7,340 nucleotides of DNA from Clostridiales bacterium (GCA_019418195.1 DYCJ01000125.1:1-7340), one strand, 5' to 3'; positions 1 to 6,554 are shown, numbered from the stretch's first letter. Numbers and translations: made by a program. The notes: a model not told the origin generated them from the letters alone.

Positions 1-165
1 GGGGATGCTTATAATAAGCGAGGAGAAAAGCAGATCTCGGAGTATCTGGAATATTATGGATTGAAGAAAGGGAATATGATCAGCTTTAATTTCAATAAGA
101 AAAAAGAGATTGGTGTAAAGGATATTGTTGTGGGGGATAAACTGCTGGTGGAAGCGGTGGTGTGA
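1..165 (+). CDS. AAA-ATPase-like / PD-(D/E)XK (DUF1703-type) protein, C-terminal end only
   Basis: The reading frame is open from the first base to TGA at 163-165 and gives the last 54 residues of a protein whose start lies outside the window. The tail reads KRGEKQISEYLEYYGLKKG, then SFNFNKKKEIGVKDI, then GDKLLVEAVV. From memory this is the highly conserved C-terminus of the large clostridial and Bacteroides family that joins an N-terminal AAA-ATPase-like domain to a C-terminal PD-(D/E)XK nuclease-like domain (PDDEXK_9, formerly DUF1703). The Q...Y pattern in KQISEYLEYY fits the helix after the nuclease core. The cellular role of the family is not established; copies are often numerous in one genome and behave as accessory genes. 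Neither the ATPase motifs nor the catalytic D/E-x-K residues are inside the window, so activity cannot be judged. The family call is fairly firm, the function is not. Confidence 0.8.
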   Translation, partial: GDAYNKRGEKQISEYLEYYGLKKGNMISFNFNKKKEIGVKDIVVGDKLLVEAVV

Positions 166-217
166 TTATATAAAACAGGCATGTATAGCTAAAAAACAAT
201 AAGGATTTTTAAGTATT

Positions 218-660
218 ATGAAACTTATATTAACTGATCAAATGAAAGATGGCTTTAATACTGCTTATATAGACAAAACATATTCTTCAAAACGAAGACG
301 TTTCCTGTGTTTATTAATTATGACAAGGAAGAAGATATTCAGGATACGATCAAGTATGAGGATCATTTTGTGAGTCCAAATAGACTGATTGCTATTTCGA
401 AGCAGAGCAGGACCAAGGATTCGGAAGATGTTCAGAATTTCCTGCATGCACAGGAGCGGGGAATAGATGTAGAGCTGTTTGTCCGAAAGAATAAAGACGA
501 CAAGATTTCAAAAGAATTTTATTATCTGGGAAGAATGAAGGCAACGGGACAAGCTACAGAATTTATTATGGCAAATACAGACAAAACAGCAGTGGAAATA
601 GAATGGGAGTTGGACACTCCCGTTCGTGAAGATATTTGCGAATATATTGTGAACAACTAA
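218..660 (+). pseudogene. Collapsed DEAD/DEAH helicase with DUF3427: N- and C-terminal remnants only
   Basis: Two pieces of one gene family lie in different frames. Piece one starts at ATG 218, with AAGGA at 201-205 upstream, and reads MKLILTDQMKDGFNTAYIDK then TYSSK to about base 292. This resembles the N-terminus of large PLD-like/DEAD-helicase/DUF3427 proteins (TAYID..y.S motif). That frame then loses similarity and stops at TGA 371-373. Piece two, in the -1 frame from about base 290 to TAA 658-660, reads KTKTFPVFINYDKEEDI, then TIKYEDHFVSPNRL, then VELFVRKN and EFYYLGRM. This is the typical C-terminal half of DUF3427. The nearest in-frame start for piece two is GTG 307, which has no ribosome binding site and begins inside the conserved domain. 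Intact family members run to roughly 900-1,000 residues, so the whole PLD and helicase core appears deleted, with a frame change at the join. Such helicases are associated with restriction or defence-type loci. The DUF3427 piece is clear; the N-terminal match rests on memory of the family. Confidence 0.72.
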
Positions 661-661
661 T

Positions 662-666
662 GGAGG
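662..666 (+). promoter_or_regulatory. Ribosome binding site of the Nudix gene
   Basis: GGAGG lies six bases before ATG 673. It starts two bases after the stop codon of the helicase remnant, so the Nudix gene was probably the downstream member of the same operon and can still be translated although the upstream gene is broken. Confidence 0.8.
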
Positions 667-672
667 AACTCA

Positions 673-1068
673 ATGAAAACAGTAAAAGTAGTCGCAGCAA
701 TCATCATACACAACAACCGCATTTTTGCCACTCAGCGTGGATACGGTGACTTTAAAGACGGCTGGGAGTTTCCGGGCGGAAAGATCGAACCAGGAGAAAC
801 ACCTCAACAGGCACTTGTCCGCGAGATCAAAGAAGAGCTGGATACGGAGATTGAAGTCGGAGATTATCTTGAGACGGTAGAGTATGACTATCCGAATTTT
901 CATCTGTCTATGGATTGCTTTTTCTGTACGATCAAGATGGGAGATCTTGTCCTGAGAGAGCATGAAGCTGCAAAGTGGCTGACGGTTGAGACTTTAGACG
1001 ATGTGGATTGGCTGCCGGCAGATAAAGTACTTATTGAACAGATAAAACGATATCTTATGAAGCACTGA
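673..1068 (+). CDS. MutT-like Nudix NTP pyrophosphohydrolase
   Basis: This 131-residue cytoplasmic protein is close to the length of E. coli MutT. The family hydrolyses (d)NTPs, including oxidised ones such as 8-oxo-dGTP, to the NMP plus pyrophosphate, which cleans the nucleotide pool. The Nudix box runs from G36 to T58, GKIEPGETPQQALVREIKEE followed by LDT. Glycine 36, E42, R50, E51 and the metal-binding pair E54/E55 are all present. The usual glycine near the end of the box is D57 and the next hydrophobic position is T58. The N-terminus VKVVAAIIIHNNRIFATQRG is the usual first beta strand and turn, and WEFPGGK precedes the box. The C-terminal part (EAAKWLTVETLDDVDWLPAD) follows the MutT/CTP-pyrophosphohydrolase pattern. 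The start is fixed by GGAGG six bases upstream. Substrate choice among 8-oxo-dGTP, CTP or 5-methyl-dCTP cannot be read from the sequence, so I give no symbol. The gene follows the helicase remnant by 12 bases and looks like a surviving operon partner. Confidence 0.92.
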   Translation: MKTVKVVAAIIIHNNRIFATQRGYGDFKDGWEFPGGKIEPGETPQQALVREIKEELDTEIEVGDYLETVEYDYPNFHLSMDCFFCTIKMGDLVLREHEAAKWLTVETLDDVDWLPADKVLIEQIKRYLMKH

Positions 1069-1142
1069 GATGAGCAAAAGGGTTACGCGTTAAAAAGGAT
1101 TCATATAAAGCAAAGAATTATCTTTAACGAGGAGGTCTTATA

Positions 1143-1370
1143 ATGTTTCCTGGGTTTTCAAAGAAGAAAAAAGCGGCATTAACAGCATACGACCCCTCCC
1201 TCAAACGCCCTGCCCTCCGCTGCAGCATCTGCACCGGAGAGCAGGTGGCGGGGTTTAAAAACCTTTCCGACGGGAAATTCGAGGAAGTCATGCTGATCCG
1301 GAATGAGTCGGACCTTCAGGCTTTCCGTGAGCAGTACGGGATCACGGAAAATATCGAAAAAATTTACTGA
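1143..1370 (+). CDS. Small conserved-looking CxxC protein of unknown function
   Basis: The frame gives 75 residues from ATG 1143 to TGA 1368-1370, preceded by GAGGAGG at 1129-1135 with about seven bases of spacing, an almost ideal ribosome binding site. The protein has a basic N-terminus (FSKKKKAAL), no signal peptide and no membrane segment. The middle reads RCSICTGEQVAGFK with C27 and C30 as its only cysteines, forming a single CxxC. The C-terminal half (KFEEVMLIRNESDLQAFREQ) is compatible with a short beta strand followed by a helix. I recall similar short proteins with an ICTGEQVAGF core in other Clostridia, sometimes carrying misleading annotations, but I know no experimental function. 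A single CxxC could bind half of a shared metal site as a dimer, or be redox active; neither is shown. It sits 53 bases upstream of the MrfA-like helicase on the same strand, with no terminator seen between them, so co-transcription is likely. Confidence 0.82.
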   Translation: MFPGFSKKKKAALTAYDPSLKRPALRCSICTGEQVAGFKNLSDGKFEEVMLIRNESDLQAFREQYGITENIEKIY

Positions 1371-1410
1371 CTGCAGACGGAACAGACAACACAGATAAGA
1401 TATATGCAAC

Positions 1411-1417
1411 AAAGGAG
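1411..1417 (+). promoter_or_regulatory. Ribosome binding site of the MrfA-like helicase
   Basis: AAAGGAG ends six bases before ATG 1424 and fixes this start. No better in-frame start with a ribosome binding site is seen nearby. Confidence 0.75.
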
Positions 1418-1423
1418 TTTACT

Positions 1424-4207
1424 ATGAAAGAATATCAGGATCATAATGCGAAGGATATCCGGGATCTGACCATATACACAAAGACTATACCGGCGCACCC
1501 GGCGTCTTTTGCGGACTTTCCGTCTGTACTCCACCCGGATATCCGTACATATCTGACCTCTCACAATATTCCCCGTCTGTACACGCATCAGGCGGAGATG
1601 TTCGAGAAAGCGCAGACCGGTGAGAATGTGGTGATCACTACGTCAACAGCCAGCGGGAAGACGCTGAGTTTCCTGCTTCCGGTGCTGCAGGCGGTTCTGG
1701 ACAATCCGCTCACCAGAGCAATATTTGTATACCCGACGAAAGCGCTTGCGGCGGATCAATACAGGGCGCTCCAGCCAATTCTTGATTATTTTGGAGAGGG
1801 AAGGATTTCGGCGGGAGTTTATGACGGCGATACGATGCAGGCGGAGCGCAGCCGGATCCGAAAAAGTGCAAATATTATTTTGACCAACCCGGAGATGCTG
1901 AATGCGGCGTTCCTGCCGAATCACAGCAAGTACGGGTTTGATTTTATTTTTACCAATTTGAAATATGTTGTGATCGATGAGCTTCACAGCTACAGAGGGG
2001 CATTCGGCGCTCATCTGGCCAATATCTTCCGCAGGATGAAGCGGGTGTGCGGTTACTATCGGTCAAATCCGCAGTTTCTGTGCAGTTCGGCTACTATTGC
2101 AAACCCGGTGGAGCTTGCGGGGCGGATCTGCGGGGAGGAGTTTGTGCTGATCGACAGGGACGGATCTGCAGCACCGGAGAAAGAGTACCGGATCATACAG
2201 CCGCCGGAGATCAAGGGGAAAAATGACAAGATCTATGGAAGGCGGTCCGCGTCATCAGTTGCGGCGGACCTGATTCCGGAACTGGTAGAAGAAAAACGTC
2301 ATTTTATTGCATTTGGCAGAAGCCGGAGAAATGTTGAGGTTATCTTAAAGGAATCCCGGGACAAGCTGGATGCGGCGGGGTTTTTAAGCCATGGAGACAG
2401 CGGGAAGATTGCAGGATACCGTGGGGGATACACACCGCTGGAGAGACGGGAGATCGAACGGAAGATGACGGAAGGCGAGCTCTCAGGTCTTGTCTCTACG
2501 AATGCGCTGGAGCTGGGAATCGATATCGGAAGTCTGGATTCCACAGTGATCGTCGGCTATCCGGGAACGAGAGCCTCCTTCTGGCAGCAGAGCGGACGTG
2601 CCGGAAGAAGCGGTGGCAGCAATGCAGACGGTAGTGAAAACAGCAGGAACAGCGGGAGTAAAGAGACGAAGAAGTGTATTAATTATCTGATCCTGGAGAA
2701 TCAGCCGTTTGACCAGTATATTGCCATTGATCCGGAGTGGCTGTTCTCGCAGGAAAGTGAAAACGCGATCGTTGATCCGGACAATCTGCTGATCGAGCTG
2801 GCTCATATACGGGCGGCGGCAGCGGAGATGCCGCTGTCCCTGGATGACGCCGCACTGTTCCCGGATCTGGGCGAGGTGATTCCTGTGCTTATGTCTGCGG
2901 ATGAGGTGAAGAGTCTTGCCGGACGGTTTGCATGGGCGGGACCTGCATTTCCGGCAGGGGACTACAGTCTGAGAAATATGGACAAGACCCGGTTTAAGCT
3001 GATCGTGAAAGATGACGTGGAGTTTGTGGACGGGCGAAGGCAGGCGAAAGGTCCCGGGAGGGAAGTGACGGAGATGGATGAGTCCCAGGCTTATCATGAA
3101 CTGCATCCGGGTGCGGTGTACATGCATGAGGGTGTGCTGTATGAGGTACTGAAGCTGGATCTGGTCAGCAGGACGGCTGAGGCGGTGCCGTTTGACGGCA
3201 ACTATTATACCGTTCCGTCCGGAACGGATGAGACACGCATCCTGCAGACATTTCAGGAAGAGGACATGGGGCGGACAAGGATTCATTTCGGTGATATCAA
3301 TGTAAATGAAGTGATTTCCATGTACAAGAAACTGCAGTTCCATAATCATCAGAATCTGGGGTATGTGGAACTGACGCAGCCTCTTCAGAAATCGTATGAC
3401 ACGGAAAGTACGTGGATTGATATTCCTAAAAATGTAGCGGAAATCTACCGCAGCCTGCTCGTGCCGGACCGTATGGGAGAACTGGTGCTGAACGACCATT
3501 TTGAGGGGCTTTGCTATGCGGTCAAGAATGCGGCGATGATGACGACTATGACCGAGCGGGACGATATCGCTGCAGTGGTCTCAAACAATGCGGTCATACC
3601 GGATGCGCGGGAGGAACAGGTAGTCTCTCTATATATCTATGACAAATACGAGGGCGGATTAGGGTATTCTGAGAAAATCTATGAACTGGTGCCACAGATC
3701 ATTGACAATGCCATCCGCATGGTGGAGGGCTGTTCCTGCGAGAGCGGCTGCCCGGCATGTGTGGGAGATTATAATCTGGACAAGAAGATGGTGCTGTGGG
3801 GCCTTAAGAACCTGCTCAAAGAGAGCGAACCGCCGGAGTTTGAAGGAAAGCAGATTGAGGAATCCCGTCCGTTTATTCAGAAAGGTTTTTCTTTCTATAG
3901 ACTTCCGTTGGAGTGGGAAGCATTTTGTGACAGCGTCGTGCAGAACGGGGAAAGCGGAGGCGCCTTCCTGCAGACAGTGGAGCAGGTCGAAGTAAACGGG
4001 CACCGGCTGATCCTGACAGTGGGAAGTTCATTTTATGAGGAGTGGCTTATGGATCCTGATAATATGCGGGGGCTGGAGAATACAGTCCGGTACCATGCAG
4101 TCTGCCCGTCGGATATGCGGATTGAGGTGCAGGTTCTGGAAAACCGGGAGAGAGCGGATAAGATAAAAGGTAAATTAAGGCGGAGATATGAGGACAGACT
4201 TTCATGA
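1424..4207 (+). CDS. MrfA/YprA-type DEAD/DEAH-box SF2 helicase with DUF1998-like zinc region and C-terminal extension
   Basis: This 927-residue cytoplasmic ATP-dependent DNA helicase has a complete motif set: YTHQAEMF (53-60), Walker A TSTASGKT (73-80), VYPTKALAADQ (102-112), TNPEML (154-159), DELH (185-188), SAT (222-224), HFIAFGRSRRNVE (293-305), YRGGYTPLERREIE (332-345), LVSTNALELGIDIG (356-369) and QQSGRAGRSG (388-397). The phrases DELHSYRGAFGAHLANIFRR and LVSTNALELGIDIG point to the MrfA (B. subtilis YprA)/yeast Hrq1 branch. The DUF1998-like end contains YDKYEGGLGYSEKIYE (739-754) and a four-cysteine cluster C770, C772, C776, C779, the expected zinc site of this family. B. subtilis MrfA is about 750 residues, so this protein is longer. 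A Ser/Gly/Asn-rich insert follows motif VI (398-416), and an extension of about 140 residues follows the cysteine cluster. MrfA works with the exonuclease MrfB in repair of mitomycin damage; no mrfB lies in this window. Instead the stop overlaps the start of a PcrA-like helicase. The family is firm, the exact repair role is inferred. Confidence 0.93.
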   Translation: MKEYQDHNAKDIRDLTIYTKTIPAHPASFADFPSVLHPDIRTYLTSHNIPRLYTHQAEMFEKAQTGENVVITTSTASGKTLSFLLPVLQAVLDNPLTRAIFVYPTKALAADQYRALQPILDYFGEGRISAGVYDGDTMQAERSRIRKSANIILTNPEMLNAAFLPNHSKYGFDFIFTNLKYVVIDELHSYRGAFGAHLANIFRRMKRVCGYYRSNPQFLCSSATIANPVELAGRICGEEFVLIDRDGSAAPEKEYRIIQPPEIKGKNDKIYGRRSASSVAADLIPELVEEKRHFIAFGRSRRNVEVILKESRDKLDAAGFLSHGDSGKIAGYRGGYTPLERREIERKMTEGELSGLVSTNALELGIDIGSLDSTVIVGYPGTRASFWQQSGRAGRSGGSNADGSENSRNSGSKETKKCINYLILENQPFDQYIAIDPEWLFSQESENAIVDPDNLLIELAHIRAAAAEMPLSLDDAALFPDLGEVIPVLMSADEVKSLAGRFAWAGPAFPAGDYSLRNMDKTRFKLIVKDDVEFVDGRRQAKGPGREVTEMDESQAYHELHPGAVYMHEGVLYEVLKLDLVSRTAEAVPFDGNYYTVPSGTDETRILQTFQEEDMGRTRIHFGDINVNEVISMYKKLQFHNHQNLGYVELTQPLQKSYDTESTWIDIPKNVAEIYRSLLVPDRMGELVLNDHFEGLCYAVKNAAMMTTMTERDDIAAVVSNNAVIPDAREEQVVSLYIYDKYEGGLGYSEKIYELVPQIIDNAIRMVEGCSCESGCPACVGDYNLDKKMVLWGLKNLLKESEPPEFEGKQIEESRPFIQKGFSFYRLPLEWEAFCDSVVQNGESGGAFLQTVEQVEVNGHRLILTVGSSFYEEWLMDPDNMRGLENTVRYHAVCPSDMRIEVQVLENRERADKIKGKLRRRYEDRLS
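2615..2671 (+). other. Low-complexity Ser/Gly/Asn insert in the MrfA-like helicase
   Basis: Residues 398-416 (GSNADGSENSRNSGSKETK) directly follow motif VI and precede the strand YLILENQPFDQYI. Family members as I recall them have only a short loop here. The segment is predicted to be a flexible surface loop; it keeps the frame and does not damage any motif. Confidence 0.6.
3731..3760 (+). other. Codons of the four-cysteine zinc cluster in the MrfA-like helicase
   Basis: The codons give CSCESGCPAC, with cysteines at residues 770, 772, 776 and 779. In MrfA/Hrq1-type helicases four cysteines of this kind coordinate a structural zinc in the C-terminal domain. All four are present, so the site looks intact. 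Confidence 0.8.
3899..4138 (+). other. C-terminal extension domain of the MrfA-like helicase
   Basis: Residues 826-905 lie beyond the zinc cluster where shorter MrfA proteins end. The pattern is a tryptophan-containing helix (PLEWEAFCDSVV), then strand VEQVEVNGHRLILTV, then SSFYEEWLMDPDN, a helix, then a final strand around MRIEVQVL. This order resembles, by eye only, the small KH-like protein-interaction fold at the end of DNA polymerase III tau and at the start of DnaA, where a 'L.L.V...F..EW' pattern is common. The last 20 residues are strongly basic. Treat the fold as a hypothesis. Confidence 0.4.
4190..4194 (+). promoter_or_regulatory. Ribosome binding site of the UvrD-like gene, inside the MrfA-like gene
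   Basis: GAGGA lies nine bases before ATG 4204, within the last codons of the upstream helicase. Together with the ATGA start/stop overlap at 4204-4207 it indicates translational coupling of the two helicases. Confidence 0.6.
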
Positions 4208-6459
4208 GTGAGCAGACAAATGAATTTCAGCAGGCGGCTGGATCGTACCAGAAGGAAGGATTTCAGCATACAGAAGAATTTTGCAGGTTAAATGAGTATC
4301 AGAAGGCGGCGGTTTTAGACGAGAGTCCGGCATGTGTGGTGAACGCCAATGTGGGCAGCGGGAAGACGACAGTGCTCATCGGAAAGATCCTGTACCTGCA
4401 TCTGGACAGGAACGTACCTCTTGAAAAGATGACTGTGCTGACTTTCACAAACAAGGCAGCGGATGAGATCGTGGAACGTCTGCGGAAGATAAAATCGGAC
4501 ATCGCGCCGGATCAGGTACAGGGCTTCGGGACATTCCACAGTGTCGCACTGAGGATGCTGAAAAACAGTCTCCCGGTAGAAGAAGCCGGATGGACGAAAG
4601 AATTTACAGTCATGGATCCGGATGAGGAGACGGATCTGGCAATGAAGATCATCCAGGAGCACGGGCTTAAGGTTAAATATAAGAATCGTCTGAAAAAGCG
4701 GCTGGAGCAGGAGTATCAGAACTGGCTGGCAGGAAAGGCGGAGAGCCGGTGCCGGGATGACCTGTACCGGCTCTATCCGCTTCTGGCAGAAGAGAAGAAG
4801 CGGCAGAACAAGATGTCATTTGCCGATCTTCTGCGAGTGAGCACAGAGCTTCTGCGGTTAAAGAACGCGGAGCCGGGTGGAGAACACAGTGAAGAGGACA
4901 GTGACAGGAGTAGCGGTCCGGCGTGGATACTTGTGGATGAAGTACAGGACAGTGATGCCCTGCAGCTGGAATTTCTGGATTCCCTGAGGGGAAAAGGATG
5001 TGAAACTAAAGACAATCCTGCGGAGAAGCCGGCGAAGATATTCGCTGTCGGTGACCCGAATCAGGTGATCTATAGTTGGCGCGGAACCGGGGACAATATG
5101 TTTTACCTGATCAAGCACCGCTTCGGGGCGAAGGAGCTGACTCTTCCGGTAAATTACCGGTCCAATGCATCGATCCTTGCAGCGGCAAACCGTTTCCTGC
5201 AGTTTGGAAACAGGATCCAGGGAACAAGGGAAGAGGAACAGAGGATCACGGTACGAAACCATTATGACCCGTTTCAGGAGGCAGAGTACCTTGCAGAGAA
5301 GATACAGACGCTTCACAGAAACGGAAAGAGCTACAGGGAGATCGCTGTATTTTACAGACTGCAGAGTCAGTCCGGAATCTTGGAAAAGGTATTTGACAGA
5401 TATGGCATTCCTTATGAGCTGTCAGTGAAAAAGACATTGAAAGACATTCCGGTCCTGGACTGGCTGGTGAAAGTGCTGCGTGTGTCAGTCAACCCGGCTG
5501 ACACGCAGATGGCAGCAGAAGTTCTCGCAGATCCGGGGTACGGTGAGGAGAGTATGTATCTCCGGATGACGGAATTCTCAGTGGAGACAGGAAAGCGGGA
5601 AAGTGTGTCAGCCGGGGAGCTTTTTGCTTACTTCGGACTGAGAGAAGCGCTTCATCCCTCATCAGCCGGATATCAGGAGGATGAGCGCCTTGTAATGGAT
5701 TTTCTGGAGAAAATGTGCGCATCCTGTAATAAGGAGATGGAAAGTGGACAGGGAAACTTCACTGCGGCAGTCCGCGAGTTTATCAACAGCTCCGCTCTTT
5801 ACGGAATGAAAACAGATGCTGGCGAAAAAGCACCCGGTGATATCTCTGAATGTGAAGGTGCGGGACCAGAACCAGATGAGAAAGACCGGGAGGCATCGCC
5901 GGACAAGGTGAATCTTATGACGCTCCATGCATCAAAAGGTCTGGAATTTGATACGGTATTTATCATCGGAGTCAACCAGGGTATGATCCCTCTCAGGTGT
6001 AAGGATTTTGAACAGGAGGAAGAGGAACGGCGCCTGTTCTTTGTGGGTATCACGCGGGCGGAGAATAATCTGGAGCTGTCCTGGTATACAAATCCCGGTG
6101 AACCGGGAGCTGTCGGAGAACCAAGCCGGTATCTGCGCATGATCCCTGAACAGCTTCTGAACCGTGAGGGCTCGGGAAAGACGGAAAGTGAAAGGAGCGG
6201 TGAAAGCGAAGGCGGAGACGGAAGAAAGAGTGATCTTCATCAGCTGAGAAAACAGGTACAGGAACAGATCCGTCTGAAGCGGGAATCTGTTCAAAAGAAG
6301 GAGAAAGAGCCAAAAGTAATCCGGGTAAGACACCGGAAATACGGCGAGGGCATCCTGATTTCAGAGGACGATATGATGATAGAGGCTGAGTTCAGGGAAT
6401 ATGGCAGAAAGAAGTTCTTGAAGGCGTTCGGGGAAGTGGAAGTACTGGATGCAGTATGA
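4204..6459 (+). CDS. UvrD/PcrA-like SF1A helicase with C-terminal Tudor-like domain
   Basis: The protein has 751 residues, close to PcrA, and all SF1A motifs: Q motif LNEYQKAAV (29-37), Walker A ANVGSGKTT (48-56), FTNKAADEI (81-89), GFGTFHSVALRML (107-119), DEVQD (245-249), GDPNQVIYSWRG (283-294), LPVNYRSN (314-321), LMTLHASKGLEF (571-582) and VGITRAE (614-620). It should be a 3'-5' ATP-dependent DNA translocase or helicase. Residues 703-751, with VIRVRHRKYGEGILI and a final EVEVL strand, match the Tudor-like C-terminus of PcrA/UvrD. In characterised homologues that domain contacts RNA polymerase. A charged linker (653-702) precedes it. Hydrophilic inserts occur at 222-239, 263-277 and 541-568. 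The start overlaps the MrfA-like stop as ATGA, so the two are translationally coupled. It may be the housekeeping pcrA or a second, specialised paralogue. The divergent motif II (V where Y or F is usual), the inserts and the unusual neighbour favour a paralogue, so I leave the symbol blank. Confidence 0.93.
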   Translation: MSEQTNEFQQAAGSYQKEGFQHTEEFCRLNEYQKAAVLDESPACVVNANVGSGKTTVLIGKILYLHLDRNVPLEKMTVLTFTNKAADEIVERLRKIKSDIAPDQVQGFGTFHSVALRMLKNSLPVEEAGWTKEFTVMDPDEETDLAMKIIQEHGLKVKYKNRLKKRLEQEYQNWLAGKAESRCRDDLYRLYPLLAEEKKRQNKMSFADLLRVSTELLRLKNAEPGGEHSEEDSDRSSGPAWILVDEVQDSDALQLEFLDSLRGKGCETKDNPAEKPAKIFAVGDPNQVIYSWRGTGDNMFYLIKHRFGAKELTLPVNYRSNASILAAANRFLQFGNRIQGTREEEQRITVRNHYDPFQEAEYLAEKIQTLHRNGKSYREIAVFYRLQSQSGILEKVFDRYGIPYELSVKKTLKDIPVLDWLVKVLRVSVNPADTQMAAEVLADPGYGEESMYLRMTEFSVETGKRESVSAGELFAYFGLREALHPSSAGYQEDERLVMDFLEKMCASCNKEMESGQGNFTAAVREFINSSALYGMKTDAGEKAPGDISECEGAGPEPDEKDREASPDKVNLMTLHASKGLEFDTVFIIGVNQGMIPLRCKDFEQEEEERRLFFVGITRAENNLELSWYTNPGEPGAVGEPSRYLRMIPEQLLNREGSGKTESERSGESEGGDGRKSDLHQLRKQVQEQIRLKRESVQKKEKEPKVIRVRHRKYGEGILISEDDMMIEAEFREYGRKKFLKAFGEVEVLDAV
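6310..6456 (+). other. Tudor-like RNA-polymerase-interaction domain of the UvrD-like helicase
   Basis: Residues 703-751 contain VRHRKYGEGILIS, a short acidic turn (EDDMM), EAEFREYGRKKFLKAFGEVE and a C-terminal EVEVL strand. This is the pattern of the PcrA/UvrD C-terminal Tudor domain (R..H..fG.G.v..., ...v.F...g.K.l....a.l..l). A charged, probably flexible linker joins it to the motor. Confidence 0.75.
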
Positions 6460-6525
6460 GGGGAGTTACGCTGATGCTTTACAGTTAAGAAGTCGCAAAG
6501 AAATGTTCAGAACCGCATCCTGAAA

Positions 6526-6554
6526 TTGAATCTTACATATGCCTGTGTTAATAT
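6526..6554 (+). promoter_or_regulatory. Sigma-A-type promoter of the potassium transporter gene
   Basis: The -35 hexamer TTGAAT at 6526-6531 is followed after 17 bases by the -10 hexamer TAATAT at 6549-6554. TG at 6546-6547 adds an extended -10 element. Transcription would start near 6561, giving a leader of about 85 bases. Spacing and hexamers are close to consensus, and the site lies in the only sizeable gap (6460-6645) between the helicase pair and the transporter. Confidence 0.65.

Noticed and set aside
286..307. Programmed -1 frameshift joining the two frames of the helicase remnant
   Set aside because: The bases TCTTCAAAACG are not a canonical X XXY YYZ slippery site, and the helicase core is absent anyway. 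A deletion remnant explains the frame change better.
1081..1109. Possible promoter before the CxxC gene (TATAAA at 1104-1109)
   Set aside because: The best upstream hexamer is TTACGC with only 15 bases of spacing, and there is no extended -10. A promoter here is plausible but not supported by the sequence.
1088..1129. Inverted repeat CGTTAAA / TTTAACG between the Nudix and CxxC genes
   Set aside because: Seven AT-rich pairs with a 28-base loop and no T-run make neither a stable terminator nor a convincing operator; it may be chance.
2483..3499. Long open frame of 338 codons on the minus strand inside the MrfA-like gene
   Set aside because: The product is rich in His, Arg, Gln and Ile with no recognisable motif, has no convincing ribosome binding site, and lies fully opposite a clearly conserved helicase. 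It is a shadow of GC-rich coding sequence.
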